Of a stretch of DNA of 64,000 nt, positions 52,718 to 63,035 are shown one piece after another. Below the pieces are notes generated by a model that saw nothing but the letters and a program-made list of their open reading frames with translations, searched no databases and was not told the DNA's origin. Source of the stretch: Pseudoxanthomonas mexicana (GTDB lineage Bacteria; Pseudomonadota; Gammaproteobacteria; Xanthomonadales; Xanthomonadaceae); contig NZ_LSIF01000027.1 of the NCBI RefSeq assembly GCF_001556105.1, forward strand, positions 62,001 to 126,000, in the 5' to 3' direction. A program made the translations under genes and the position numbers. Every line of letters begins with the position of its first letter. Position 1 is the first letter of the stretch.

Positions 52718-55054
52718 TCAGTGGCGGATGGGAACGCTGGCGATACGCAGTTTCGGCGAGCGCGGCGGGAAAGCCAGGCCGTAGTCGCCCTGGTCCAGCG
52801 TGAGATTGGGGTTGTAGGCAACGTCGTCGTGCAGCAGGTCGCCCCAGCGCCATTTCATGGCATGCACTTCCGCGGCGAAGCGCGCCTGTTTCTCGGGCGA
52901 ATCCTCGCTGCCACGGCTCGCCGACTCGTGGTGGTAGAGCTCTGCATACGGCGTCCATACGTTGCGGTAGCCCGCCTGCAACAGACGGAGACAGAAGTCG
53001 ATGTCATTGAAGGCGACCGGCAGTGCCTCGTCGAAGCCACCAACTTCTTCGAAGATTTCCCTTCGCACGACCATGCAGGCGGCGGTCACTGCACTCATGT
53101 TCTGGGCGACCCAGGCACGCGCCATGTACCCCGGCGCGCCACGTCCCATGCGGGTGTACACATGACCAGCGACACCTCCCAGGCCCAGTACTACACCGGC
53201 ATGCTGGATCGTGTCGTCCGGATAGTAGAGCATCGCGCCGATGGCCCCCGCATCGCGCTGCGCGGCACGTGCCACCAGTTCGTGCAGCCAGGATCGGTTG
53301 ATGACTTCGGTATCGTTGTTCAACAGGCACAGCACGCTGCCCTCGGCATGGCGGACGCCATGGTTGACGATGGCCGAGAAATTGAACGGGATCGGATAGT
53401 CCAGCACACGGACATTGGGGGCCTTGTGCAGTTCCTTCAGCAGTTGGCGCGCGTCGGGATCCAGGCTGCCGTTGTCCACCACGATGACTTCGAAATCAGG
53501 GTAGTCGGTCTTGTCCAGTACGCTGCGCACGCACAGGGAGAGCAGGTCGGCACGGTCCTTCGTTGGAATGATCACGCTGACTCTGGGTGGGGTCGTGGGC
53601 AGTGCCAGCAGGGTGCGATAGCAGCCAGGATTCAACGTCTCCACGACACCGTCGCGCCGAATGCGCTGCAAGTGCTCGCTCACGGCGCGCCGCCCCGCCT
53701 CCGAGGCATAGCTCTTCTGGTCGCCGCCGAGCGCCGTCGATCCCTCGATTGCGCGCCAGTGGTACAGCACCCGGGGGATATGGCAGATCTGCTCAGGAAG
53801 GAGGACCTCGGTGCACCTGAGGACCAGGTCATGGTCCTGGGAGCCTTCGAAGCCAGCGCGCAACAAGCCGACCTGCGCGAGCAGGCTCGTCTCCACCACC
53901 ATCAAATGGCAGATGTAGTTCTGGGAGCGAAGCAGTTCCGGATTCCAGCCAGGCTTGAAATGCGGCTCGAAACGACGACCCGACGCATCGATCTTGTCCT
54001 CGTCGCTGTAAAGCAACCTGGCCTGCGGATGCTCCTTGAGCGCCACCACGACCTGATGGAGCGCATCTGCGCTCAGCTCATCGTCGTGGTCAAGGAATGC
54101 CACATGGCTGCCAGAAGCCAGGGCAAGCGCACTATTCGTGGCCTCGCTGATGTGGCCGTTCTGCTCGCGCGCGACGACTTTGATACGTGCGTCCTCTCGC
54201 ACAAAGGCGGCAAGACACTCGGCAACCCGTGCATCGGACGAAGCGTCATCCGCAATGCAGAGCTCCCAGTTCTCGTAGGTCTGCCCGCGAACACTGTCGA
54301 TGCAACGCCGGAGAAAGGTCAGCGGGGTGTTGTAGACGGGAAGCACCACTGAAATCAGTGGGCCGCTCTCGAGCTGGCCTGCGTTGACACGCGCCAGCTC
54401 CAGTCCCCCTCCCTTGAGGGGGTCGAAATGGTCCAGCCACTGCAGATAGCCGCCGGAAGCATGGCGTGATGCGCCGTAGTAGTTGTGTACCAACTCATCG
54501 ACGGCGGAACTCAGTCCTTGCCGCCCGACGCTCCTGAAGAACGCGACGCAGCGGGCCAAAAGCGCCTTCGTCGAGTGGGCCTGACCTTCGCTGGACGGAT
54601 CAACGCCTTGCAAGAGCATCCAGAGCGCATGTGGCCGGGCAATGCGGCGAAACTTCATCTCACCTGCCCGAAAACGAGCCGGCCTGATGGTCGGATCGAA
54701 CCTGAGGGCGCGCAGAGGCCGGCTGATCAGAACCAAAGCCTTAATCCGCCCCAGGGCATCAGGCTGCGGCAGTGGAATGCGCGTCGCTTCGCTGCAACCG
54801 CCACCGTAATCCGGATACAGACAGGGGCGCTGTATGCCACCACCCGTGACTTGCAGGAGGACATGCATCACGTACCAGCCCGGTACCAGCGCATGGATGC
54901 CGTAGTCGGGATCCACCCGGAATTGCGGGTCGTCACCTTCAGCCGCGTACTCCGTGGCCTCGGATGAAACGGCATGGGCCAGAAGCTGCAGGAGCGGGGT
55001 CAGCCGTACGCTGACGGGTGCCACCCAGGAAGATCGCCAAAAACGCAAAGACAT
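52718..55054 (-). CDS. Two-domain GT2 glycosyltransferase
   Basis: 778-residue protein with two GT-A domains. The first (about 235-480) has SVVLPVYNTPLTFLRRCIDS, AFLDHDDELSADAL and YSDEDKIDASGRRF. The second (about 495-750) has RVSVIIPTKDRADLLSLCVR, LCLLNNDTEVIN and FDEALPVAFNDIDFCLRLL. Twin-domain enzymes of this sort often build a repeating polymer or a two-sugar unit. The N-terminal ~230 residues are less conserved. The start is set at ATG 55054 (MSLRFWRSSW); a TTG at 55135 is open but unlikely. It heads the leftward glycan operon. Confidence 0.9.
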   Translation of the reverse strand: MSLRFWRSSWVAPVSVRLTPLLQLLAHAVSSEATEYAAEGDDPQFRVDPDYGIHALVPGWYVMHVLLQVTGGGIQRPCLYPDYGGGCSEATRIPLPQPDALGRIKALVLISRPLRALRFDPTIRPARFRAGEMKFRRIARPHALWMLLQGVDPSSEGQAHSTKALLARCVAFFRSVGRQGLSSAVDELVHNYYGASRHASGGYLQWLDHFDPLKGGGLELARVNAGQLESGPLISVVLPVYNTPLTFLRRCIDSVRGQTYENWELCIADDASSDARVAECLAAFVREDARIKVVAREQNGHISEATNSALALASGSHVAFLDHDDELSADALHQVVVALKEHPQARLLYSDEDKIDASGRRFEPHFKPGWNPELLRSQNYICHLMVVETSLLAQVGLLRAGFEGSQDHDLVLRCTEVLLPEQICHIPRVLYHWRAIEGSTALGGDQKSYASEAGRRAVSEHLQRIRRDGVVETLNPGCYRTLLALPTTPPRVSVIIPTKDRADLLSLCVRSVLDKTDYPDFEVIVVDNGSLDPDARQLLKELHKAPNVRVLDYPIPFNFSAIVNHGVRHAEGSVLCLLNNDTEVINRSWLHELVARAAQRDAGAIGAMLYYPDDTIQHAGVVLGLGGVAGHVYTRMGRGAPGYMARAWVAQNMSAVTAACMVVRREIFEEVGGFDEALPVAFNDIDFCLRLLQAGYRNVWTPYAELYHHESASRGSEDSPEKQARFAAEVHAMKWRWGDLLHDDVAYNPNLTLDQGDYGLAFPPRSPKLRIASVPIRH

Positions 55055-55185
55055 GATTCTCGCGGGCTGACCGTCACTGGCGCCCCCTGCTCCCCGGAAG
55101 TGCGGGGCGTCCTCCCCGACAGTCAGATGTGACAATGTTTATTGAGGGTTCGTCATGGGACAGTCATAAAGGACATGCCCGTGCG

Positions 55186-55226
55186 TTAGACGGTGACTTT
55201 TCCATATAATTAACAATTGTGAAGGA
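55186..55226 (+). promoter_or_regulatory. Promoter-like -10 and strong Shine-Dalgarno before the Nudix gene
   Basis: A perfect TATAAT lies at 55205-55210 in an A/T-rich stretch, with GAAGGAG at 55220-55226, about 9 bases before the ATG. The best -35-like sequence, TTAGAC at 55186-55191, is only 13 bases upstream, so the -35 is uncertain. Confidence 0.5.
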
Positions 55227-55235
55227 GTCACGCGC

Positions 55236-55790
55236 ATGACCGAGGTGGACCAACACGACGCCCGTGTCGTCTGGCAGGGCAAGTACCAGCGAATGATGGT
55301 GCGTGGCACGTGGGAGTACGTGGAGCGCGCGCATACGGGAGGACTGGCCGCGATCATCATCGCGGTGACCCCGGACGACGACGTGCTGTTCGTCGAACAG
55401 TTCCGCGTACCGCTGCAGGCGCGCACCATCGAGATGCCGGCGGGCCTGGTTGGCGACATCCATGCGGACGAGTCGATCGAAGTATCCGCGGTGCGCGAGC
55501 TGGAAGAAGAAACCGGCTGGACCGCCGATCATGCAGAGGTGCTGATGATCGGCCCGACGTCGTCAGGCAGCAGCAGCGAGCGGATCGCGTTCGTCCGCGC
55601 CACCGGTCTGCGCAAGGTGGGCGAAGGCGGTGGCGATGGCGACGAGGACATCACCGTGCACGCGGTTCCCCGCACGGACGCGGCCGCGTGGCTGGCGCAG
55701 AAGATCGGCGAAGGCTACGAACTGGATGCCAAGCTCTGGGCCGGGCTGTGGATGATCGACCACACGCTCGATGGTACGCCGCGCGACTGA
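55236..55790 (+). CDS. Nudix hydrolase (ADP-ribose pyrophosphatase type)
   Basis: 184-residue enzyme that hydrolyses nucleoside diphosphates linked to another moiety. The Nudix box is complete: G-DIHAD-E-SIEVSAV-RELEEETGW (about residues 73-95). The preceding VLFVEQFRVPLQARTIEMPAG matches the ADP-ribose/sugar-nucleotide subgroup. It is divergent from the glycan operon. Recycling of ADP-ribose or ADP-sugars is the family expectation; the substrate here is not determined. Confidence 0.92.
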   Translation: MTEVDQHDARVVWQGKYQRMMVRGTWEYVERAHTGGLAAIIIAVTPDDDVLFVEQFRVPLQARTIEMPAGLVGDIHADESIEVSAVRELEEETGWTADHAEVLMIGPTSSGSSSERIAFVRATGLRKVGEGGGDGDEDITVHAVPRTDAAAWLAQKIGEGYELDAKLWAGLWMIDHTLDGTPRD

Positions 55791-55796
55791 CGCAGG

Positions 55797-56210
55797 TCAG
55801 GCCGCCTTCACCGCATAGCCGGCCAGTCGCCAGATGCCGCCGTCTTCATGGCGGAGGGTCACGGTTTCACGGTGCGGCAGGCGACCGCTGCCGAAGTTCA
55901 CCGAGAACTCCACGACCGCGTACGTGCCCGGCTGCCAGCGCGAACGCGGGTTGGGCCGATCGACGCGGACCGCGGTCCAACGCCGCGCCGTGCCGCGCCC
56001 CAACACGTGATGACGATGCGTGAGCTGGCCCATGAAGGACTCCTTCGGCATGGTCCCGCGCATCATGTCGGACGCAGCGGTCCACAGCGTGTCGTGCTGG
56101 CCCTGCTCGATGGCATTGATGAAGCGCATGGCCGCCATGCCGAGCCGGGGGATGTCGACATCCTCCAGTCCGATCTTCGTTGCGCCCGTGTCCGCCGCCA
56201 CTTCCGTCAT
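55797..56210 (-). CDS. DUF4019-like small protein
   Basis: 137-residue protein with no clear signal peptide from this start (MTEVAADTGATKIGLEDVDI). The middle (GTMPKESFMGQLTHRHHVLG) and C terminus (VVEFSVNFGSGRLPHRETVT, GGIWRLAGYAVK) match the DUF4019 pattern of a small NTF2-like domain. An ATG six codons upstream (56228) is possible. Function unknown. It is convergent with the Nudix gene, with a 6-base gap. Confidence 0.75.
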   Translation of the reverse strand: MTEVAADTGATKIGLEDVDIPRLGMAAMRFINAIEQGQHDTLWTAASDMMRGTMPKESFMGQLTHRHHVLGRGTARRWTAVRVDRPNPRSRWQPGTYAVVEFSVNFGSGRLPHRETVTLRHEDGGIWRLAGYAVKAA

Positions 56211-56331
56211 CGCCCTGCCGCCCTTCATCCGGTTGCGTCGCAGCGCACGTGGCCGCGACATGTCTCCGGATGGTTCGCATCGATGCCCTGCCACCGGACA
56301 CGGCATGCCGCGCAGCAGCGGATTCTGTGGA

Positions 56332-57225
<894 letters not shown>

Positions 57226-57259
57226 CGTGCGCTCCCTGCAACGGTCTGGTGAAGTAGCC

Positions 57260-58210
57260 TCAGGCGAATGCGTCGGTCGCGCGCACCAGCGCGTCGACGT
57301 TCTCGGCCTCGAACGCGGAATGCCCGGATGCCGGCGTGATCTCGAGTTTCGCCTTCGGCCACGCCTTATGCAGTTCCCATGCGTTGGCGATCGGGCAGAC
57401 CACGTCGTAGCGGCCGTGCACGATGACGCCCGGGATGTCTGCGATGCGCGAGGCATCGCGCAGCAACTGGTCTTCGACCTCGAAGAAGCCGCCATTGACG
57501 AAGTAGTGGTTCTCGATGCGCGCGAACGCCAGCGCGAACTCCGGCTCTTCGTGGCCGCTGACGAAATCCGCATCCACGTGCAGGAAGCTGGTCGCGCCTT
57601 CCCACACGCTCCAGGCCTTCGCGGCGGCCAGGCGGGTGGCCTCGTCGTCGGAGGTGAGGCGGCGATGGAAGGCCGAGATCAGGTCGTGGCGCTCGACCGA
57701 CGGGATCGCGGTGACGTAGTGTTCCCACGCATCCGGGAACAGGCGGCTGGCGCCTTCCTGGTAGAACCATTCCAGTTCCCAGCGGCGCAGCATGAAGATG
57801 CCGCGAAGCACCAGTTCGGTGACGCGTTGCGGATGCGTTTCGGCGTAGGCCAGCGCCAGCGTCGAACCCCAGCTGCCGCCGAACACCTGCCAGCGATCGA
57901 TGCCGATCGTCTCGCGCAGCTTCTCGATATCGGCGACCAGGTCCCACGTGGTGTTATCGACCAGGTCCGCATGCGGCGTGGACCGGCCGGAACCGCGCTG
58001 GTCGAACAGCACGATGCGGTACTTGGCCGGATCGTGGAAGCGGCGCATCTTCGGACTGCAGCCGGCACCCGGGCCACCATGCAGCAGCACGACCGGCTTG
58101 CCCTGCGGGTTGCCGCACTGTTCGTAGTACAGCGTATGGCGGTCGTCGACCTTCAACGTGCCGGTGTCGAAGGGCTCAAGCTCGGGGTACAGCGTGCGCA
58201 TGGGCGGCAT
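57260..58210 (-). CDS. pip: Proline iminopeptidase
   Basis: Cytosolic alpha/beta-fold peptidase (S33) that removes N-terminal proline. The 316-residue product has the oxyanion motif LLHGGPGAGC, FDQRGSGRSTPHADLVDNTT, the nucleophile Ser113 in GGSWGS, Asp in VHGRYDVVCP and His in SGHSAFE. Length and motifs match Xanthomonas proline iminopeptidase closely. prmC lies just upstream on the same strand (21-base gap). Confidence 0.95.
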   Translation of the reverse strand: MPPMRTLYPELEPFDTGTLKVDDRHTLYYEQCGNPQGKPVVLLHGGPGAGCSPKMRRFHDPAKYRIVLFDQRGSGRSTPHADLVDNTTWDLVADIEKLRETIGIDRWQVFGGSWGSTLALAYAETHPQRVTELVLRGIFMLRRWELEWFYQEGASRLFPDAWEHYVTAIPSVERHDLISAFHRRLTSDDEATRLAAAKAWSVWEGATSFLHVDADFVSGHEEPEFALAFARIENHYFVNGGFFEVEDQLLRDASRIADIPGVIVHGRYDVVCPIANAWELHKAWPKAKLEITPASGHSAFEAENVDALVRATDAFA

Positions 58211-58231
58211 ATCCTGGACGAAAGCGACAGT

Positions 58232-59104
58232 CTAGCGGCTGCGGTCTTGCCCTTCCGTTACGCGCCCGAGGGTCACCCGGTCGCGCTGTTCGAGGTCGGT
58301 TTCGGTGGCGACATCGACGAAGTCCGCTGCGATCAACAGCGCGCGGATCGCCTCGCCCTGGTCCCAGCCGTGCTCCAGCAGCAGCCAGCCGCCGGGCACG
58401 AGGTGCGACGGCGCGAGGGCGACGATCTCGCGGATGGCATCCAGGCCATCGGCACCGGACGACAGCGCCGTCGGCGGCTCAAAACGCAGGTCGCCCTTGC
58501 CCAGGTGCGGATCACCGTCCGCGATGTACGGCGGATTGCTGGCGATCAGGTCGAAGCGTTCGCCGGCCAGCGGTGCCAGCCAGCTGCCATGGCAGAACAC
58601 GACGTTGGCGATGCGGTTCGCGCCAGCGTTCGCCTGCGCGATGTGCAGAGCCTCTTCGCTGACATCGGTCGCGACGACCTGCACCAATGGCCGCTCGCTC
58701 GCCAGCGCCAGTGCGATGGCACCGCTGCCCGTCCCGAGGTCGGCGATGCGCAGCGGACGGTCGTCCGGCAACCGCTCCAGCGCCAGTTCGACGAGCCGTT
58801 CCGTTTCCGGACGCGGGATCAGCGTGGCCGGCGAGACCTGCAGGTCCAGGGTCCAGAATCCGCGCCGGCCCAGCAGGTAGGCCAGCGGCTCACCCGCGGC
58901 GCGACGGGTCAGCAACGCATCGAAGGCTGACGCCTCGCGCTCCAGCAACGGATCGTCGCCGTGCGCGAACAGCCAGGCCCGGTCGCGCTCCAGCACGTGC
59001 AGCAACAGGTGCTCCGCCTCGTGGCGGGCATCCGGGCCGGACAGCCGCTCCGCGGCGGCGCGCAGGGCCAGGTCGAGTCGGACGGTAGGCAGGTCGGCAG
59101 GCAT
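58232..59104 (-). CDS. prmC: Release factor glutamine methyltransferase
   Basis: Methylates the Gln of the GGQ motif in release factors 1 and 2. The 290-residue product has an N-terminal helical domain (about 1-75), SAM motif [16 protein letters not shown], and the catalytic NPPY in [14 protein letters not shown]. The start at 59104 ([10 protein letters not shown]) is chosen over an ATG 16 codons upstream. Its substrate gene, prfA, is at 8.1 kb, whereas many bacteria keep the two adjacent. Confidence 0.95.
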   Translation of the reverse strand: MPADLPTVRLDLALRAAAERLSGPDARHEAEHLLLHVLERDRAWLFAHGDDPLLEREASAFDALLTRRAAGEPLAYLLGRRGFWTLDLQVSPATLIPRPETERLVELALERLPDDRPLRIADLGTGSGAIALALASERPLVQVVATDVSEEALHIAQANAGANRIANVVFCHGSWLAPLAGERFDLIASNPPYIADGDPHLGKGDLRFEPPTALSSGADGLDAIREIVALAPSHLVPGGWLLLEHGWDQGEAIRALLIAADFVDVATETDLEQRDRVTLGRVTEGQDRSR

Positions 59105-59380
59105 CGCCGCGCATGGTACCGGCCCGGACGCCACCCGACGCGGCCAGGTCATCGCAGCGCACCATCATGGTGCCCTATGGCGTATGGACGTCGATGACCC
59201 GCCAGAATGGTGATCACTGGCGTCGTAAGGTCTTCACCCCCGCGTCGCGGGCGTAAACCCATAGGGCGTCTGGATCGCTGACGGCCGCATCTGTGGACCA
59301 TCAAGTCATTGATAAGTAACAACTTAACCCTCATGTAGCCCTTACTCGCTTCCCAGCCGGGCACACAGAACGTCATTTCG
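59105..59380. other. Gap between prmC and the ahpC control region
   Basis: About 276 bases without a gene. GC falls toward the right, reaching an A/T-rich stretch near 59305-59325. The inverted sequence CCCTATGG...CCATAGGG (59172-59262) is visible at distance but of doubtful meaning. It presumably contains the prmC promoter. Confidence 0.45.
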
Positions 59381-59446
59381 ATAGTCAAAAACTATCTATC
59401 CAATTCCATCAATCGATTTGAGATATCAATAGTCCCTGCCTACCAT
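59381..59446 (+). promoter_or_regulatory. OxyR binding site and ahpC promoter
   Basis: ATAG-TCAAAAA-CTAT at 59381-59395 fits one OxyR dyad (ATAGntnnnanCTAT). Seven bases later, 59403-59417 is a weaker second dyad (ATTCCATCAATCGAT), which gives the tetrameric OxyR spacing. Immediately after it come a -35-like TTGAGA (59418-59423), a 17-base spacer and a -10-like TACCAT (59441-59446), then GAGGA before the ahpC ATG. This is the layout of an OxyR-activated promoter. Confidence 0.72.
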
Positions 59447-59491
59447 GGCGCCATCGCTTCACCACACCCACTCCACTCACGAGGATCTTCC

Positions 59492-60055
59492 ATGTCCCTG
59501 ATCAACACTGCGGTCCAGCCGTTCAAGACCACCGCCTTCCACAACGGCGAATTCGTCGAAGTCACCGACGGCACCCTGAAGGGCAAGTGGTCGGTCCTGA
59601 TCTTCATGCCGGCCGCCTTCACCTTCAATTGCCCGACCGAAGTGGAAGACGCCGCCGCCAACTACGCCGAGTTCCAGAAGGCCGGCGCCGAGGTCTACAT
59701 CGTCACCACCGACACGCACTTCTCGCACAAGGTGTGGCACGAAACTTCCCCGGCCGTGGGCAAGGCCCAGTTCCCGCTGGTCGGCGACCCGACCCACCAG
59801 CTGACCCGCGCCTTCGGCGTGCACATCGAGGAAGAAGGCCTGGCCCTGCGCGGCACCTTCGTCATCAATCCGGAAGGCGTCATCAAGACCGCCGAAGTGC
59901 ACAGCAACGAGATCGCCCGTGACGTGTCGGAAACCCTGCGCAAGCTGAAGGCCGCGCAGTTCACCGCCGCCAACCCCGGCCAGGTCTGCCCGGCCAAGTG
60001 GAAGGAAGGCGCGCAGACGATCGCCCCGTCGCTGGACCTGGTCGGCAAGATCTAA
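59492..60055 (+). CDS. ahpC: Alkyl hydroperoxide reductase subunit C (peroxiredoxin)
   Basis: Typical 2-Cys peroxiredoxin that reduces organic peroxides and hydrogen peroxide, recharged by AhpF. The 187-residue product has the peroxidatic Cys47 in FTFNCPTEVED and the resolving Cys166 in NPGQVCPAKWKEG. The residue before Cys47 is Asn, where Escherichia coli has Val. The start follows GAGGA at 59481. It is under a probable OxyR promoter and lies 239 bases upstream of ahpF, with several hairpins between. Confidence 0.97.
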   Translation: MSLINTAVQPFKTTAFHNGEFVEVTDGTLKGKWSVLIFMPAAFTFNCPTEVEDAAANYAEFQKAGAEVYIVTTDTHFSHKVWHETSPAVGKAQFPLVGDPTHQLTRAFGVHIEEEGLALRGTFVINPEGVIKTAEVHSNEIARDVSETLRKLKAAQFTAANPGQVCPAKWKEGAQTIAPSLDLVGKI

Positions 60056-60071
60056 GTCGCATCGCATTACC

Positions 60072-60096
60072 GGCGCATCCGCCCTCCGGATGCGCC
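60072..60096 (+). terminator. Hairpin just after ahpC
   Basis: A perfect 9-bp stem, GGCGCATCC/GGATGCGCC, with a 7-base loop lies 17 bases past the ahpC stop codon. No T-run follows, so it may be an mRNA-stabilising or partial termination structure rather than a full terminator. Confidence 0.55.
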
Positions 60097-60117
60097 TGAT
60101 CGACCCGCTTCACGTCA

Positions 60118-60140
60118 CCTCCGGGCCGCTGGCCCGGAGG
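60118..60140 (+). repeat. Perfect 10-bp hairpin, second after ahpC
   Basis: CCTCCGGGCC (60118-60127) pairs perfectly with GGCCCGGAGG (60131-60140) around a GCT loop. It is very GC-rich and lies midway between the first ahpC hairpin and the larger inverted repeat. Confidence 0.7.
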
Positions 60141-60150
60141 CCGACCCGGA

Positions 60151-60239
60151 CGTTTGCAGCAGCGGCATGCGCCGCTCGCCGGTTCCCCCCTCCCTGGCCG
60201 GCGCCTCTCTCCCCCCGGCGCATGCCGCTCCTGCAAACG
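60151..60239 (+). repeat. Large inverted repeat between ahpC and ahpF
   Basis: Arms 60151-60173 and 60217-60239 are 23 bases each and complementary at 22 positions, with one mismatch at the tenth base. The 43-base loop contains a further short GCCGG/CCGGC pairing. It ends about 55 bases before the ahpF ATG. It could reduce read-through from ahpC into ahpF or serve as a processing site, giving more AhpC than AhpF; this role is inference. Confidence 0.75.
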
Positions 60240-60294
60240 CCTGACCTTCTTCCCCGATTCCCTTCCCAGAATCCCCTCCACGGAGACGTTCGCC

Positions 60295-61881
60295 ATGCTG
60301 GACGCCAATCTGAAGACGCAGCTCAAGGCCTACCTGGAAAAGGCCGTGCGTCCGATCCACATCACCGCGCAGTTGGACGACAGCGCCAGCTCGGCCGAGC
60401 TGCAGGCACTGCTGCGCGACCTGCAGGACGCGTCCGACAAGATCAGCGTCACCGAACAGCGCGGCGGCGACCGCACGCCGTCGTTCGCACTGACCTCGCC
60501 CGACCAGGACATCCACCTGACCTTCGCCGGACTGCCGATGGGCCACGAATTCACCTCGCTGGTGCTGGCGCTGCTGCAGGTTGGTGGCCATCCGTCGAAG
60601 CTGGCGCAGGACGTGATCGAACAGATTCGCGATCTCGACGGCGATTATCGGTTCGAGACCTATTTCTCGCTGACCTGCCAGAGCTGCCCGGACGTGGTGC
60701 AGGCGCTGAACCTGATGAGCGTGCTCAACCCGCGCATCCAACACGTCGCCATCGATGGCGCGCTGTTCCAGCAGGAAGTCGAGGCGCGCGAAGTGCTGTC
60801 GGTGCCCTTCATCTTCCTCAACGGCGAGGTGTTCGGTGCGGGCCGCATGGGCGTGCCGGAGATCCTCGCCAAGCTCGACACCAACTCGGCGGCGCGTGCG
60901 GCGGCGAAGATCGCGGCCAAGGACGCGTTCGACGTGCTGGTCGTCGGCGGCGGCCCCGCCGGCGCAGCCGCGGCGATCTATGCCGCGCGCAAGGGCATCC
61001 GCACCGGTGTGGCAGCCGAGCGTTTCGGCGGGCAGGTACTGGACACGATGGCGATCGAGAACTTCATCTCGGTGCCCTACACCGAAGGCCCGAAGCTGGC
61101 CGCGGCGCTGGAGCAACACGTCAGGGATTACCAGGTCGACGTGATGAACCTGCAGCGCGCGGAGAAGCTGGTGCCTGCCGGCAATGATGGCCTGGTGGAA
61201 GTGCAGCTCGCCAATGGCGCGTCGCTGAAATCGAAGACCGTCATCCTCTCCACCGGTGCGCGCTGGCGACAGATGAACGTTCCCGGCGAGAACGACTACC
61301 GCAACAAGGGTGTGGCCTACTGCCCGCACTGCGATGGTCCGCTGTTCAAGGGCAAGCGCGTGGCGGTGATTGGCGGCGGCAACTCCGGCGTGGAAGCGGC
61401 GATCGACCTGGCCGGCATCGTGGCGCACGTGACGCTGATCGAGTTCGACAGCCAGCTGCGCGCCGACGACGTGTTGCAGCGCAAGCTGCGCAGCCTGCCG
61501 AACGTGCGCATCGTCACCAGCGCACAGACCACCGAGGTGCTCGGCGACGGCGCCAAGGTCAGCGGCCTGGTCTACAAGGACCGCACGGGCGGTGACACGC
61601 ACCGCGTGGAACTCGAAGGCGTCTTCGTGCAGATCGGCCTGCTGCCGAACACCGAATGGCTGAAGGGCGTGGTCGACTTGAGTCCGCGCGGCGAGATCAT
61701 CGTCGACGACCGTGGCCAGACCAGCGTGCCGGGCGTGTTCGCTGCTGGCGATGCGACGACGGTGCCGTACAAGCAGATCGTCATCGCCATGGGCGAAGGC
61801 TCGAAGGCCGCGCTGAGCGCGTTCGACCACCTGATCCGCACGTCGGCACCGGTGGAAACCCCGGACGCGGTCGCGGCATGA
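60295..61881 (+). CDS. ahpF: Alkyl hydroperoxide reductase subunit F
   Basis: FAD-dependent NADH:AhpC disulphide reductase. The 528-residue product has an N-terminal double thioredoxin-like domain with [12 protein letters not shown] (Cys128/Cys131), the FAD motif [16 protein letters not shown], the thioredoxin-reductase-type active site AYCPHCDG (Cys343/Cys346) and the NAD(P)H motif [17 protein letters not shown]. The start at 60295 has GGAGA upstream; the frame is open further left, but that is the hairpin region. It passes electrons to AhpC. oxyR follows 71 bases later. Confidence 0.96.
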   Translation: MLDANLKTQLKAYLEKAVRPIHITAQLDDSASSAELQALLRDLQDASDKISVTEQRGGDRTPSFALTSPDQDIHLTFAGLPMGHEFTSLVLALLQVGGHPSKLAQDVIEQIRDLDGDYRFETYFSLTCQSCPDVVQALNLMSVLNPRIQHVAIDGALFQQEVEAREVLSVPFIFLNGEVFGAGRMGVPEILAKLDTNSAARAAAKIAAKDAFDVLVVGGGPAGAAAAIYAARKGIRTGVAAERFGGQVLDTMAIENFISVPYTEGPKLAAALEQHVRDYQVDVMNLQRAEKLVPAGNDGLVEVQLANGASLKSKTVILSTGARWRQMNVPGENDYRNKGVAYCPHCDGPLFKGKRVAVIGGGNSGVEAAIDLAGIVAHVTLIEFDSQLRADDVLQRKLRSLPNVRIVTSAQTTEVLGDGAKVSGLVYKDRTGGDTHRVELEGVFVQIGLLPNTEWLKGVVDLSPRGEIIVDDRGQTSVPGVFAAGDATTVPYKQIVIAMGEGSKAALSAFDHLIRTSAPVETPDAVAA

Positions 61882-61952
61882 TGCAGGGGTGCGGGCCGCA
61901 CGCCGGTCCGCACCGCGTCGTACGCCATGCGGTTCCCTGAGGGAGGAGTCCG

Positions 61953-62924
61953 ATGAACCTGCGCGATCTCAAGTACCTGGTGGCCCTGGCCGACCACAAG
62001 CATTTCGGCCGCGCCGCCGCGGCTTGCTACGTCAGCCAGCCCACGCTGTCGACGCAGATCAAGAAGCTGGAAGACGAACTCGGCGTGCCACTGGTCGAGC
62101 GTGCGCCGCGCAAGGTCATGCTGACGCCGGCCGGTCGCGACGCCGCCGATCGCGCGCGCCGCATCGTCGCCGAGGTCGAACAGATGAAGGAGGCTGCGCG
62201 CCGCAGCCAGGATCCGGAAGCCGGCACCGTCCGCCTCGGCCTGTTCCCCACGCTGGGGCCCTACCTGTTGCCGCATGTCGTGCCGCGCCTGCGTGCGCGC
62301 TTCCCGCACCTGGAGCTGCTGCTGGTCGAGGAGAAGAGCGACGTGCTGCTGTCGCGTCTGCGCGAGGGCAAGCTGGATGCGGGCCTGCTCGCGCTCCCGG
62401 TGACCGACGACCAGCTGCATACCGAATTCCTGTTCGAGGAGCCGTTCGTACTCGCCGTGCCCGAGTCGCACCCACTGGCGCAGCGCGAATCACTGACGCT
62501 GGCCGAACTGTCGCAACAGCAGTTGCTGTTGCTGGAAGATGGCCACTGCCTGCGCGAGCAGGCACTGGATGTGTGCCGCCTGGCCGGTGCCAACGAGAAG
62601 TCGGAGTTCCGCGCCACCAGCCTGGAAACGCTGCGGCAGATGGTGGCGGCCGACGTCGGCATCACGCTGTTGCCCACCTTGGCGGTCAAGCCGCCGGTCG
62701 CGCGTTCGGAGAACATCCACCTGCTCGGCTTCAGCGATTCGCATCCGAGCCGGCAGATTGCGATGGTATGGCGCAAGAGCTCGGCGATGAGCGAATTCCT
62801 GCTGCAGCTCGCGCAGGTGTTCCGTGAGCTGCCACCCAGCCTGTTCGAGCCGGATCCGCCGACCCATGGCACGCCTGCGAACCCGACACGCGCCGCTGAA
62901 CCGCCACGGCCGCACATGGCTTGA
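61953..62924 (+). CDS. oxyR: Peroxide-sensing LysR regulator OxyR
   Basis: LysR-family activator of peroxide defence genes. The 323-residue product has an N-terminal winged helix (MNLRDLKYLVALADHKHFGR, AAACYVSQPTLSTQIKKLE). Both redox cysteines sit at the Escherichia coli positions, Cys199 and Cys208 (GHCLREQALDVC), with RATSLETLRQMVAADVGITL after them. The ahpC-ahpF-oxyR order is known from Xanthomonas, and the OxyR site at 59381 closes the loop. Shine-Dalgarno is GGGAGGAG. A strong terminator follows. Confidence 0.96.
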   Translation: MNLRDLKYLVALADHKHFGRAAAACYVSQPTLSTQIKKLEDELGVPLVERAPRKVMLTPAGRDAADRARRIVAEVEQMKEAARRSQDPEAGTVRLGLFPTLGPYLLPHVVPRLRARFPHLELLLVEEKSDVLLSRLREGKLDAGLLALPVTDDQLHTEFLFEEPFVLAVPESHPLAQRESLTLAELSQQQLLLLEDGHCLREQALDVCRLAGANEKSEFRATSLETLRQMVAADVGITLLPTLAVKPPVARSENIHLLGFSDSHPSRQIAMVWRKSSAMSEFLLQLAQVFRELPPSLFEPDPPTHGTPANPTRAAEPPRPHMA

Positions 62925-62972
62925 AGCGCTGGCGCTTCCGGGCTACGGTAGGCGCGCAAACAGAGATCCGAT

Positions 62973-63007
62973 GGGCGACGCCGCAACGCGTCGCCCGTTT
63001 CTTTTTT
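62973..63007 (+). terminator. Intrinsic terminator after oxyR
   Basis: A perfect 9-bp stem, GGGCGACGC/GCGTCGCCC (62973-62996), with a CGCAAC loop is followed by GTTTCTTTTTT. It separates oxyR from the rnk-like gene. Confidence 0.93.
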
Positions 63008-63035
63008 GCGCTACCCAAACCTGGAGAACATCACG

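Noticed and set aside
52658..54352. 564-codon frame opposite the two-domain glycosyltransferase
   Set aside because: It is shadow of a gene with two intact GT-A domains.
60115..61830. 571-codon frame opposite ahpF
   Set aside because: It is antisense to a gene with both redox CxxC sites and nucleotide-binding motifs.
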